DNA from: an uncultured Ruminococcus sp.
GTDB lineage: Bacteria > Bacillota > Clostridia > Oscillospirales > Ruminococcaceae
Reading direction: 5' to 3'
DNA: 64,000 bases
Assembly: GCF_946415235.1 (NCBI RefSeq)
Contig: NZ_CAMKRR010000005.1
Span: 1-64,000, forward strand
Under the pieces are notes generated by a model that worked only from the letters and a program-made list of their open reading frames with translations, ran no database searches and was not told the DNA's origin. This document shows, piece after piece, positions 31,188 to 40,285 of this stretch. Both the position numbers and the translations under genes were made by a program. Position 1 is the first letter of the stretch, and each line of letters begins with the position of its first letter.

Positions 31188-31203
31188 TTTGTATGTACAC
31201 ACA
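31188..31203. promoter_or_regulatory. AraR-like operator at the araR promoter
   Basis: ATTTGTATGTACACAC resembles ATTTGTACGTACAAAT (12 of 16 positions). A further partial match, GTTGTACATACG, lies at 29986-29997 between araR and the araC-type gene. Autoregulation of araR is known in B. subtilis. Confidence 0.65.
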
Positions 31204-31341
31204 AAAATGCTTTTCCCCGATTGTGCATTACGTCAAATCAAGGGAATATTTTCGTCCATACATCTTCCGTAAATTAAAAGAATTTGTATTGTATGGCTTA
31301 AAAAAAATAGTTTTTATCATAAAATATTAATAAAATATCGA

Positions 31342-31370
31342 TTGAATGTTATAATAAAATATGGTATAAT
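31342..31370 (+). promoter_or_regulatory. Promoter of the GGDEF gene
   Basis: TTGAAT (31342-31347), 17 bases, TATAAT (31365-31370) with a TG extension of the -10 box. Confidence 0.75.
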
Positions 31371-31419
31371 AACATTAGCATCAATTCTGAAATGCTATCT
31401 GATAGAGAGGTGTTTTGAT

Positions 31420-32835
31420 ATGGATTTTCGCAATTTTCTCGAATCCTTTGACTCTGTTACCTGCATAATGTCAGTCGAAAAAAAAGCAGACGGAGGATAC
31501 GGTGACATTAGAATAGTTGACGGCAACAAGGCATATATTGATTCAATTGAACGGAACAACGACGGAAACACCGATATAGCCAAGGAAAAAGTATTTGTTC
31601 CGAATTCACTTTATACCAAATATTTTCCCCACGATATGAATTTCGAGGATTTCTGCTACCGTGCCGCGGTCAAAAAAGAGGTGCTGCACACATACGTACA
31701 CCCCGAACGCTTCGACATATGGTTCAATCTTTTCTTCATGCCCGTAAAAAGCGACGATGATAATATCGGATACTGCACATACACTTATACTATCACATTA
31801 AACGCAGATTCAAAGCTTATGTCCGATATTCCGCTCGAAACAGCTTCAAATGTGCTTCAGGCGTGTATAAAGCTCTACAGCGGTTCGGATTTCCAGACCT
31901 CGATCAACGATGTCACAGCTCATATTCGTCAGCTCTGCAACGCCAACCGCTGCTGCATACTGCTCACGGATTTCAATGCGGGTATGTGCAGACTTTTAAG
32001 TGACGATCATGTTGTTGAAGGTCCGCAGGGACCGATAACGGGTATAATCACCCCTGAGTTTTTTGATATTGTACAGACATGGCCTGCAACTATCGACGGC
32101 AGCGACTTCCTTATGATAAAAAACGAAAATGATATGCAGGCTCTTAAGGCACGTAACCCTGCATGGTATGAATCCCTTAAACAGTACGATACTAAAACTC
32201 TTGTTCTTTTCCCTCTCAACTATAACAGAGAGACTAAAGGCTATATATGGGTGACCGAGTTTGACGCCGAAAACGCTCTCAAGATACGTGAGACACTTGA
32301 GCTTACCACTTATTTTATCTCATACGCTATAGCGAACTATCAGCTCCTTAACCGTCTTGAGATAATGAGTACCCTCGATCTCCTTACAGGCGTCAAAAAC
32401 CGCAATGCCATGAATAATCGCGTTAATGCCCTTGTTGACGGCAAGGAAGCCTATCCCGATGATCTCCGTATCGTATTTGCCGATCTTAACGGACTAAAAC
32501 AGGTCAACGACACAAGCGGACATATCGCGGGAGATCTTCTCATCAAAAATGCCGCGTTTATATTGCAGGAGATCTTTATCGGTCAGGACGTTTATCGTGC
32601 AGGCGGCGACGAGTTCACTGTATTTATATCAGGAATGAGCGACGATGAATTTGAGAAGAAGATCGCCAAGCTCAAAAGCTACGCAGACAGCCCCGAGGGC
32701 GTAAAATTTGCTGTAGGCTACTGCTCGGATGAAGGCAGACACGATGTAAGATTTGCAATGGCAACTGCCGATGAAAGAATGTACGAAGACAAGGAAGAAT
32801 ACTACAAGCGCTATCCCGAGCGCAGACACAAGTAA
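31420..32835 (+). CDS. GGDEF diguanylate cyclase with N-terminal sensor region
   Basis: A 471-residue cytoplasmic protein. The C-terminal domain has RAGGDEFTVF (about residues 393-402), so the cyclase active site is intact and it should make cyclic di-GMP from GTP. The N-terminal 150 residues look PAS-like and the middle (CNANRCCILLTDFNAGMCRL onward) GAF-like. There are no membrane segments. Start ATG 31420 follows AGAGAGGTG. It is a single gene with its own promoter and terminator. Confidence 0.88.
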   Translation: MDFRNFLESFDSVTCIMSVEKKADGGYGDIRIVDGNKAYIDSIERNNDGNTDIAKEKVFVPNSLYTKYFPHDMNFEDFCYRAAVKKEVLHTYVHPERFDIWFNLFFMPVKSDDDNIGYCTYTYTITLNADSKLMSDIPLETASNVLQACIKLYSGSDFQTSINDVTAHIRQLCNANRCCILLTDFNAGMCRLLSDDHVVEGPQGPITGIITPEFFDIVQTWPATIDGSDFLMIKNENDMQALKARNPAWYESLKQYDTKTLVLFPLNYNRETKGYIWVTEFDAENALKIRETLELTTYFISYAIANYQLLNRLEIMSTLDLLTGVKNRNAMNNRVNALVDGKEAYPDDLRIVFADLNGLKQVNDTSGHIAGDLLIKNAAFILQEIFIGQDVYRAGGDEFTVFISGMSDDEFEKKIAKLKSYADSPEGVKFAVGYCSDEGRHDVRFAMATADERMYEDKEEYYKRYPERRHK

Positions 32836-32843
32836 AACTTCGT

Positions 32844-32878
32844 CCCGAAGCGGGAAAAGTCCGCTTCGGGGCTTTTTT
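32844..32878 (+). terminator. Terminator of the GGDEF gene
   Basis: CCCGAAGCGG (32844-32853) pairs with CCGCTTCGGG (32861-32870), followed by six T residues (32873-32878). Confidence 0.9.
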
Positions 32879-32913
32879 ATGCATATTTTCCACCAAAGAC
32901 GCATATGTTCCCT

Positions 32914-32942
32914 TTGACATATCGTGTAAATAATGTTATAAT
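32914..32942 (+). promoter_or_regulatory. Promoter of the metallophosphoesterase gene
   Basis: TTGACA (32914-32919), 17 bases, TATAAT (32937-32942): an exact consensus match. It places the transcription start near 32949, which argues against an unaided GTG start at 32961. Confidence 0.85.
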
Positions 32943-32990
32943 AAGTGTATAATTATTAAAGTGTCGAAACATCATACGGAGGTGACACTT

Positions 32991-34949
32991 ATCAAAATAC
33001 ATACCAAACTTTCTCTTCTGCTCGCGGCTGTATCTTCCGCTTTTATCATGCAGTTTTCCAATACATATGCTTACGCGGCAGCAGAGGACTTCTCAGCAAC
33101 AGTTCCGCAGGCTTCCGAAAAAGGCATCATCACTCTTGGCACAGATCAGCAATGGTTCAAGGCCACAGAGCTTGAAAACGGCAGGAATTACCTTATCGGC
33201 ATAAAAAAGCCCGACGGAAGCACTGTTCTCCTCACAGCCGACGACCATATAACCCCTGAATACATATGGCATTTCTCCGAAGAAAAAATGGTCACCAGCA
33301 CTTCGCCTCATTACAATTATCTGTATACTGATACTCACCGCCTCTGCTGCCACGAGAACGATCTTTATCTCTCGCAGAACTGGTGGACAGACGGCGATCA
33401 GACATGGGATTACCATGACGGAAAGCTCTTTTTCAATGACAACGGCACAAGGACCTACCTCACATATTCCGAGAGCAGCTCCGTCCCCTTCGGCTGTACG
33501 GACAATGCTGCCGATGCAGCCGATATAGAGCTTTTCACAAGGGGCGAAGAGCTTGCGCGATGCATAAAAAAGCAGCCGTGCTCAGACAGCTTTGTTATCG
33601 AGGGCAGCGGATATGCCGCGCCCGAATATAATGTTGAGCTTATCAGTGACGATATAATCACAGACAGTGTAAGGTGGTTCACGGACGGCGAAGAAAGCGG
33701 CACAGGCGGGCTGAGCTTTACTGCCGACAACCTCACCGACCTTCCCGCAGGGATACACCACGTAAGCTGTATCGTGGAAGCTCACGACAATGAAGATCAT
33801 TACTACCGTGAAAAGTCACAGGAAGCTCTTTTTGTAGTCACAAAAGGCGTTGTTCCCGATTCAGTCATCACATTTTCCGATGTGCATGAGCAATATGACC
33901 TTATAAGTAACGCCATCGGCAATATCCTTGACCGCACAGGAGGCTATATTCCGTCGCTTATAGTATGCACGGGCGATCTGATAAACGGTCCGACAATGGA
34001 CTATGATACAATGATAAATACCTATGCCCCAAGGCTTAAGCCCTATCTCGGCGGACTTGATACGGTATACGTTGCAGGAAATCACGACTCATCAAAAGCT
34101 GTTTCCGAGCTTTCCGTAAAAGCTGCACTCGGCGCTGACAGCGGCTTTTCAGACGGCTGCGGAGTCATATTCCGCGGCAGCTCCGACAGTGTTTCCTCAA
34201 ACGGAAAAAACAGCACTGCCGCAAGGGACGTGATAGTTTACGGCATCAACTACGGAGCTCTGGAAAACGATACTTCCTCAGTGCAGGATTATGGCAGCGT
34301 AAAAAGTCAGCTGGACAGTTTCCTCAGCGAAACAGCAAAGAACTACAAAGGCGAGATCATCATTATTTCTGCTCATGCAGGTCTCCACGCATTGGGGATA
34401 CAGCCTCAGAGCGGCAACAGCGTCGGAGCGTGGGCAGGCTCTTCCGCCTACAATATAAGCAATTCTTACGATATTGCCGAGCTTATAAACTCATATTCAA
34501 AAAAGTACGGCATGAACATTCTTTTCCTGTTCGGACACGACCATTCACGGGGCGAAACCGAGTTCATACTCACTGAGGGCGACAAGCTCATATGTCCTAC
34601 AGATTCCGAAGAGCATAAGACAAAGGAGCTCACCCTTGACTTTACATATGCACAGTCAGGCTACCTTTCCACAGTCATCGGGATTGCCGACGCTCATTAC
34701 AGCTTCATATACAGAAACGGCAATGACCTCGCGTATGAGCTGTTTCACGCAGGCTCCTCAGAGTACATAAGGCATACGGATATCCCTCTGCGGAATGTAA
34801 AGCTGCTCTCCTCGGGAAGCTCTTCTCCTGTAGTGAAGACCGATAATAAGATAAAAGACAGCCCTAAAACTTCCGCAAGCTTCAGGATAACACCTTTTCT
34901 GATAATATCCCTGTGTCTTGTTCTGATAAGCCGAAAGCGCAAAAAATAA
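32991..34949 (+). CDS. Secreted, membrane-anchored metallophosphoesterase
   Basis: About 652 residues. A signal peptide (KLSLLLAAVSSAFIMQFS) is followed by a beta-rich N-terminal region and a calcineurin-like phosphoesterase domain with all metal-site blocks: FSDVHE, CTGDLING, VAGNHDSS, IISAHAG and LFGHDHSRGE. The end is one membrane helix with the tail RKRKK, so the enzyme faces outward. There is no ATG at the right place. GGAGGTG (32978-32984) lies 6 bases before ATC 32991, which opens exactly at the basic n-region. In-frame GTG codons at 32982 (inside that site) and 32961 (no site) are alternatives. The substrate is unknown. Confidence 0.75.
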   Translation: MKIHTKLSLLLAAVSSAFIMQFSNTYAYAAAEDFSATVPQASEKGIITLGTDQQWFKATELENGRNYLIGIKKPDGSTVLLTADDHITPEYIWHFSEEKMVTSTSPHYNYLYTDTHRLCCHENDLYLSQNWWTDGDQTWDYHDGKLFFNDNGTRTYLTYSESSSVPFGCTDNAADAADIELFTRGEELARCIKKQPCSDSFVIEGSGYAAPEYNVELISDDIITDSVRWFTDGEESGTGGLSFTADNLTDLPAGIHHVSCIVEAHDNEDHYYREKSQEALFVVTKGVVPDSVITFSDVHEQYDLISNAIGNILDRTGGYIPSLIVCTGDLINGPTMDYDTMINTYAPRLKPYLGGLDTVYVAGNHDSSKAVSELSVKAALGADSGFSDGCGVIFRGSSDSVSSNGKNSTAARDVIVYGINYGALENDTSSVQDYGSVKSQLDSFLSETAKNYKGEIIIISAHAGLHALGIQPQSGNSVGAWAGSSAYNISNSYDIAELINSYSKKYGMNILFLFGHDHSRGETEFILTEGDKLICPTDSEEHKTKELTLDFTYAQSGYLSTVIGIADAHYSFIYRNGNDLAYELFHAGSSEYIRHTDIPLRNVKLLSSGSSSPVVKTDNKIKDSPKTSASFRITPFLIISLCLVLISRKRKK

Positions 34950-34974
34950 GCATAAAATCTTATACTCATAATCC

Positions 34975-35014
34975 AAAAGCCCGAAAGCGATAAAAAACGC
35001 TTTCGGGCTTTTTG
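34975..35014. terminator. Bidirectional terminator
   Basis: A 15-bp stem (AAAAGCCCGAAAGCG, 34975-34989, with 34998-35012) with T residues on the plus strand and A residues before it. It serves the convergent metallophosphoesterase and ABC-F genes. Confidence 0.88.
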
Positions 35015-36541
35015 TTACAGCTCTATCACCTTAGTTGCGACCTTTTCGCGGAAACACGAATCATGCTCCACAAACAGCATTGTAGGTCTGTATCCGAGCA
35101 GAAGCTTCTCGATCTGCATACGTGAAAAAACATCAATGTAATTCAGCGGCTCGTCCCATATATAAAGATGAGCGGGAGTAAGCAGGCTTGAAGCTATAAG
35201 TATTTTCTTTTTCTGTCCCTCGGACAGCTCAGTAAGCGGCTTTGCAAACTGTGAGCGTTCAAAATCAAGCTGTCTGAGAATAGTACAGAACATACTCAGG
35301 TCAATACCCTTTGAATAACAAAAATCATTTATACTCCCCCTCAGCATGGAAGTATCCTGATCCACATAGGATATCACAAGTCCCGAAGCAACTTCGCAGA
35401 TACCGCTTTCGGAAATGTTCTCCCCCTTTGACGCATCACCTGATTTTGCGAGTATAGTCTTTATCAGCGTCGTTTTGCCGCAGCCGTTCCCGCCGTTAAG
35501 TGCAGCTCTGTCCCCCCTTTTCAGCTCAAAGGTAAGTCCCGAGAATACATCATTTTCCGCCCCCCTGTACTTTAAACTGAGTTCACGGACATTGATAAGA
35601 ACGCTGCTGTGATGCACGAGCTGAGTGAGCTTCAGCTCGGGAGTCCTCTCAATATCGCCGAGAAGCCCCTCTTTTTCCTCGATCTCCCTGCCTATGCGCT
35701 TTTCGATACTTTTGACTCTGCTCTGCATTTTCTTTGTCTTTGCACCGATGAATGAGCGTGTACTGATACATCTGTCATTCTCTTTTATGGGATCGAAGCC
35801 TATTTTTGTGCGCTCGCTCTTATCAGCCCAGTCGGAAGTCCTTTTGGCAGCCTGTCTCAGCTTTTTTATCTCCTTTCTGTGCTTCTCGTTTTCAGCCCTT
35901 GCAAACTGATCCTTGCGCTGTTTATTCTCCCACCAGCTTGAGAAATTGCCGCTCTGTACCTCTATGCTCTTCCTGTTGAGCACAAGGACGTGGTCTATGC
36001 AGGCGTCAAGAAGCTCGCGGTCGTGTGATACAAGTATGAACCCGCTCTTTGACGCAAGATACTTCTTTACAGTTTCCCTTGCATTGCGGTCAAGGTGATT
36101 TGTTGGCTCGTCTATCAGCAGAAACTCGTTCTCTCCCGAGAACAGCACCGCAAGCAGCACCTTTGTACGCTCTCCGTGGCTGAGCGTACGGAACGGTCTG
36201 TATAGCAGCTCCGCAGTTTCGTCAAGCTGACCGAGCTCACAGATAACGCGCCACTCCTCGCAGCCATGCTTTATATCACCGATGAACTCCGAAGCTGTAC
36301 TTTCGACCTGTTCAGCTGTAAGCTGATACGGGAAATACTCAAAAGCCGATGAAGCATCTATCGAACCGCTGTAATTGTATTTCCCCATGAGAAGACTCAG
36401 AAATGTCGTCTTGCCCTTTCCGTTCCTGCCTATAAATCCCAGCTTCCACGAAGTATCTATTGAAAACGAGACATTTTCAAAAACGTTGTCAAAACTTCCC
36501 TCATAACCGAATGTGAGGGAATTAACACATATCTGTGACAT
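35015..36541 (-). CDS. ABC-F ribosomal protection-type ATPase (Lsa-like)
   Basis: A 508-residue soluble protein with two ATPase domains and no membrane part: GRNGKGKTT, LSHGERTK and LIDEPTNHLD in the first; GGNGCGKTT and LSEGQKKK with WDEPLNYID in the second. The charged linker (RTSDWADKSERTKIGFDP) is like that of Lsa-type ABC-F proteins, which dislodge lincosamides, streptogramins A and pleuromutilins from ribosomes. Start ATG 36541 follows AAGGAGG. A 265-base leader with a micro-ORF and terminator suggests antibiotic-induced attenuation. Resistance itself is not shown by sequence. Confidence 0.88.
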   Translation of the reverse strand: MSQICVNSLTFGYEGSFDNVFENVSFSIDTSWKLGFIGRNGKGKTTFLSLLMGKYNYSGSIDASSAFEYFPYQLTAEQVESTASEFIGDIKHGCEEWRVICELGQLDETAELLYRPFRTLSHGERTKVLLAVLFSGENEFLLIDEPTNHLDRNARETVKKYLASKSGFILVSHDRELLDACIDHVLVLNRKSIEVQSGNFSSWWENKQRKDQFARAENEKHRKEIKKLRQAAKRTSDWADKSERTKIGFDPIKENDRCISTRSFIGAKTKKMQSRVKSIEKRIGREIEEKEGLLGDIERTPELKLTQLVHHSSVLINVRELSLKYRGAENDVFSGLTFELKRGDRAALNGGNGCGKTTLIKTILAKSGDASKGENISESGICEVASGLVISYVDQDTSMLRGSINDFCYSKGIDLSMFCTILRQLDFERSQFAKPLTELSEGQKKKILIASSLLTPAHLYIWDEPLNYIDVFSRMQIEKLLLGYRPTMLFVEHDSCFREKVATKVIEL

Positions 36542-36559
36542 GATAGTTCCTCCTTCCGA

Positions 36560-36650
36560 GGTCCAAAAAAGGACCTTTTGCTGCCAAAAGATCCCATTAC
36601 GCACTTATAACCTCACGGAAAAAGGGTGACTTACCTGTAAAACGGTCACC
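36560..36650 (-). terminator. Attenuator hairpins in the ABC-F leader
   Basis: On the minus strand GGTGAC (36650-36645) pairs with GTCACC (36630-36625) followed by CTTTTT. A second hairpin, AGGTCC with GGACCT and a six-T loop (about 36560-36577), lies just before the ribosome site. ATAACCTC (about 36680) and GAGGTTAT (about 36610) can pair around the first. No full coding gene lies in the 336-base gap. Confidence 0.6.
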
Positions 36651-36768
36651 TTGCAATATATAAAAGCAAAAAGAGGTTATGAGAACATAATCCACTTTTG
36701 GCAACATGACAAGACAGTATGCCTTTACATCACACTGTCAGATTGATATTCATGTGTTCAAAAGTGAA

Positions 36769-36780
36769 TTATCTTTTCAT
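36769..36780 (-). CDS. Three-codon leader ORF (MKR) ahead of the ABC-F gene
   Basis: ATG AAA AGA TAA directly behind AGAGGTGTGAGG, about 26 bases after the expected transcription start. Very short uORFs in the leaders of ABC-F resistance genes are known to couple ribosome stalling by antibiotics to read-through of a terminator. The fit of position and ribosome site is good; function is inferred. Confidence 0.5.
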   Translation of the reverse strand: MKR

Positions 36781-36811
36781 CCTCACACCTCTTTCGTGTA
36801 TTTCTATTTGT

Positions 36812-36840
36812 ATTATAACACAGCTTCTTTCGTTTGTCAA
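36812..36840 (-). promoter_or_regulatory. Promoter of the ABC-F gene
   Basis: On the minus strand TTGACA (36835-36840), 17 bases, TATAAT (36812-36817): an exact consensus match. Confidence 0.85.
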
Positions 36841-36876
36841 GGAAAATGCCGCAGTCAAGCTGCGGCATCATATATA

Positions 36877-38757
36877 TCAACATCCCCAGAATCTGTACAT
36901 CTCGAACACAGCTATTGCCGAGGCTGTCACGATATTGCCTGCAATGCTGAAGAAATAGCATATCTTACCGTATTTTGAAATCTTTCTTCTGATGATAAAA
37001 GCTGCTCCCGCAGCCGCAGCTGCCGCACAGACCACAAAGCTTATTATCTGTGTAACACCTGCACAGGCACCTAAGGACTTTGAAATTCCTGTGTCCGACA
37101 TTGCCGCCACCAATAAAACAGCTATCGCAAGAAGTGAAGCTGCCTTTGCAAGCTGAGCCCACGTGAATATGAATTCACCCTTGTACGGGCTGATGATCTT
37201 TGCTTTTTTTAGCCTGCGCTTTGCAAGGAGCACGAATATAGCTGAAATGCCTGCAAGGAAAAATGCAGACAATAAGCATATCTTCGGCACGTACATCTTT
37301 ACAGGGATATACTCTGCCGACCCTAATCTTATTCCTTCGGTTCCGTCGGAATATCTGCTTCTTCCGAATATTTCGGCTCTGTCACTGTAATTGTCAACAT
37401 ATGTGAGCTTGTAAACGTCATTTCCTATATCGGTCATTCCTTCGATCTTGTCTCCATCAACAATTCCCAGAAGACTGTAAAATTTGCCTATTCCCTTTAA
37501 AGTTGTACGCGAAAAAGTATATTCACCCTTAAGCTCCACGGACTTTTCGTTTTGTGATGAAAGCTCCTTACCCGTATAATCTCCGAAAACATACTCAGGC
37601 AGCAAGCTGAACATCGGATTATAATTATGGTCGGAATTCGTAGTCAGCACTACAAGTCCGACCTTTGAATCACGGTTGAAAAGCATATTTGCAACTCCTG
37701 AATTTGTACCTCCGTCGTGTCCGTACACACGAACCGCATATTCCTGTGGCCAGAATCCGTAGCTGCAGCAGGGTATATCGGACTCGCCGTAAAATGCCGA
37801 ACCCGAGAACAGCTTCTCCTGTGTTTCCGCCTTTTCAAAAAGCGGGTGCTCGTCGTCAACGAAAGCCTGTGCATATCTTGCAAGGTCACCGATAGTTCCC
37901 ACAGCAGCACCTGAAGGATAGATCGGACAATATACCGGCTCGGCGCCTGTTTCCTCCCATATAGGCAGCATCATAGGCATTGTGTATGATCTCAGTTTTT
38001 CGCGCTGCTCCTTCACCCACATATTATCACTGTGGTCTGCCGAAACAGCCGTATGCTCCATTCCGAGAGGCTCAAGGATATTCTTATGGACATATTCGGT
38101 ATAGTCCATGCCGCTTACCCGCTGAACTATAAATCCCGCAAGGGCTGCTCCCCAGTTGGAATAGGACGAGACCTCACCTGGACGAAAAGTCTGTGCAGGC
38201 TCGATCTTACGCAGTTCCTCCTCAAGTGAGCCTATATCATCCGCGTCCCTGACAAATAATCTGTATGTACTTTCGCACCAGCCCCCCTGATGATTCATAA
38301 GGTCTGTGACTGTAATAGTATCATCATAGGTAAGGTTATGCAAAAATCCGTCGGGAAGATAAGTGCGTATATCAGCGTCAAGGTCTATCTTTCCCTGCTC
38401 CCACAGCTGCATGATGCTGACCCATATCATGGTCTTGGATATGCTTCCCCACTCGTATACAGCATTTTCGTCGTTGACAATATCATCTTTCATATTGATG
38501 TATCCCTCATAATTGGTATACAGTATCTCGTCTCCGTGAAAAACTGCGGCAGACGTAGGCGGCAGCTTACTATTAATTTCTGAACCGTATGTATTTGTTA
38601 AGAACCCGACCTTTTTTTCAAATGCACTAACGGAAATACCTGACGGCAAAGTTAATTCTTCGTCTTTTTCCGCTGCAAAAGCAGTGCCTGAGACCGCGAT
38701 GCCTGCCGCAAGAACCAAAGCCGCAGCCCTGCCTATCATTTTATTTATAAGTTTCAT
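36877..38757 (-). CDS. Serine hydrolase (class C beta-lactamase-like) with C-terminal membrane domain
   Basis: 626 residues: signal peptide (1-29), then a beta-lactamase/penicillin-binding-protein-like domain with SISK (Ser105, Lys108), SYSNWG as the YxN motif and HDGGTNSG near residue 345, then a C-terminal part with four or five membrane helices (about 485-620). Such proteins act on D-amino acid peptides or esters outside the cell, and a true beta-lactamase role is unlikely with this tail. It is the last gene of a GntR/ABC operon, 11 bases after a permease gene. Confidence 0.85.
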   Translation of the reverse strand: MKLINKMIGRAAALVLAAGIAVSGTAFAAEKDEELTLPSGISVSAFEKKVGFLTNTYGSEINSKLPPTSAAVFHGDEILYTNYEGYINMKDDIVNDENAVYEWGSISKTMIWVSIMQLWEQGKIDLDADIRTYLPDGFLHNLTYDDTITVTDLMNHQGGWCESTYRLFVRDADDIGSLEEELRKIEPAQTFRPGEVSSYSNWGAALAGFIVQRVSGMDYTEYVHKNILEPLGMEHTAVSADHSDNMWVKEQREKLRSYTMPMMLPIWEETGAEPVYCPIYPSGAAVGTIGDLARYAQAFVDDEHPLFEKAETQEKLFSGSAFYGESDIPCCSYGFWPQEYAVRVYGHDGGTNSGVANMLFNRDSKVGLVVLTTNSDHNYNPMFSLLPEYVFGDYTGKELSSQNEKSVELKGEYTFSRTTLKGIGKFYSLLGIVDGDKIEGMTDIGNDVYKLTYVDNYSDRAEIFGRSRYSDGTEGIRLGSAEYIPVKMYVPKICLLSAFFLAGISAIFVLLAKRRLKKAKIISPYKGEFIFTWAQLAKAASLLAIAVLLVAAMSDTGISKSLGACAGVTQIISFVVCAAAAAAGAAFIIRRKISKYGKICYFFSIAGNIVTASAIAVFEMYRFWGC

Positions 38758-38768
38758 GACAATCCCCC

Positions 38769-39545
38769 TTACAGCTCTCTCTTTTCATAGTCCACAACAG
38801 CGCAGACTGCCATATATACTGCAAATCCGTAGCCTGCTGCGATGAACAGCAGCATTGCCAGCATTCCGTCAAAGGGGACTGCAAGTGACTTTATAACCGA
38901 GAAGAACATAGCGTTCACGGGGAACACTATTTTCTTCAAAGGCGTGAACACTATTATCGCCACTAAAAATCCAAAGCCGAAATATCCACCGACTACCTTG
39001 AGAACTCCCTTCAGTGCAGCATTCTTTTTTGGCTTGTAGCCCTTTTTGTAGTATTTTCTCAGCATTGATGACATTACCATAAGCGAGATCATGAATATCA
39101 TACCGAACACTATCCTTGAAGCTGCTTTATTTATAAACGGCATAAGAGCAGCCTCGAGGAACTTGTTCGTATCAGCATAAGCGCCGTCCGTCCAAACAGT
39201 ATCATAAAGTCCGCTTTTATTGGTAATTGACATTATAATGAAGGTTATTATCCCTGTTATTGTTGTAATGAGTGTAAGCAGGGCAAATCTTGCGATGACT
39301 ACGCTTTTTCTGTCCGTAGGAACTACTCCGAAGCTCTTTCTGTAGCCTTTTTTCTCCTCATTGCTGAGCAGCATATTACACATAACGATAGCAACGACCA
39401 GAACAAACAGTGAAACGAAAGAGCCTGCAAAGATAAGAGCTATACCCAACACTATCGTAAAGAACAGAAAGAACTTAAAGTCAGTATCCTTTTTCCCCTT
39501 GAATCCCATGAGATCTATACGCATAAGATCTATTATCCTTTTCAT
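38769..39545 (-). CDS. ABC-2 type membrane protein
   Basis: A 258-residue membrane protein with about six helices, of the ABC-2/YtrC-like permease kind. It begins MKRIIDLMRIDLMGFKGKKD. ATG 39545 follows AGGAGTGG; the in-frame GTG at 39554 is inside that site. It lies 11 bases after the other permease gene and should pair with it and the ATPase. Confidence 0.8.
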   Translation of the reverse strand: MKRIIDLMRIDLMGFKGKKDTDFKFFLFFTIVLGIALIFAGSFVSLFVLVVAIVMCNMLLSNEEKKGYRKSFGVVPTDRKSVVIARFALLTLITTITGIITFIIMSITNKSGLYDTVWTDGAYADTNKFLEAALMPFINKAASRIVFGMIFMISLMVMSSMLRKYYKKGYKPKKNAALKGVLKVVGGYFGFGFLVAIIVFTPLKKIVFPVNAMFFSVIKSLAVPFDGMLAMLLFIAAGYGFAVYMAVCAVVDYEKREL

Positions 39546-39556
39546 AGTAACCACTC

Positions 39557-40285
39557 CTATATTTCGTAGTCAGCCGTCTTTTTCTCTGCGATGCGGCAGA
39601 ATAAAATGCCCAAAGCCACAGCAGCGGCGTTGAGAGCGATCCCCCATATCCATGTACCTGCAGTCGTTGACGGAAAGAGCCATTCATCATACGGCGGTAT
39701 TATTCTTTTCATAACAAGCTCAACACTTGCTATGATCGCGATTATTACAAATGAAAAGACAAGCAGTACGTTTCTTATATCGTGTTCATGCTTTTCTATA
39801 GCCGCCCTCATGTTAATGAACGTGACCTGTACGATCAGCAAAGCACATACAAATATAACGAGATGAACAAATTTAAAAATACTGCCCGGTGCCACTTCAA
39901 TGCCGTCAAGAATGTGTATTTCTTTGCAAAACACTTCAAACTTCAGCGGGAATATCTCATAAAGCTTTGATATTTTGCTTATCCCCATGAAGATAAGTGT
40001 AATAAGCTCGCTAACAATGACAGAAACGATAGTCTCTGCAAACTCAGCTCTTACAAAGGAAGCTCTGCTCACAGGAAGTATACCGCGTACTCTTCGGAAA
40101 TTCGGATTATTTGCAGCCGCCTGTGCAGGACTGAAGAACACTGCACATAATACTGTAAGCAATCCACCGAATATGGGATTGAATATACCGAAAGCAGTCA
40201 GTATAAGGCATATAATAAGCATTCCGCCGCAAAAAGGCAGCGCAGAATTTACTGAGGTAATAAAATCAAACCTTATCAGCTTCAT
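39557..40285 (-). CDS. ABC-2 type membrane protein
   Basis: A 242-residue membrane protein with about six helices, starting MKLIRFDFITSVNSALPF. ATG 40285 follows AAGGAG and overlaps the end of the ATPase gene by 20 bases. It is a second, different permease subunit for the same transporter; similarity to the neighbour is low apart from layout. Confidence 0.8.
   Translation of the reverse strand: MKLIRFDFITSVNSALPFCGGMLIICLILTAFGIFNPIFGGLLTVLCAVFFSPAQAAANNPNFRRVRGILPVSRASFVRAEFAETIVSVIVSELITLIFMGISKISKLYEIFPLKFEVFCKEIHILDGIEVAPGSIFKFVHLVIFVCALLIVQVTFINMRAAIEKHEHDIRNVLLVFSFVIIAIIASVELVMKRIIPPYDEWLFPSTTAGTWIWGIALNAAAVALGILFCRIAEKKTADYEI

Noticed and set aside
36877..38757. True class C beta-lactamase
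   Set aside because: The motifs are shared with many esterases and peptidases, and the membrane tail and ABC operon context argue against a secreted beta-lactamase.
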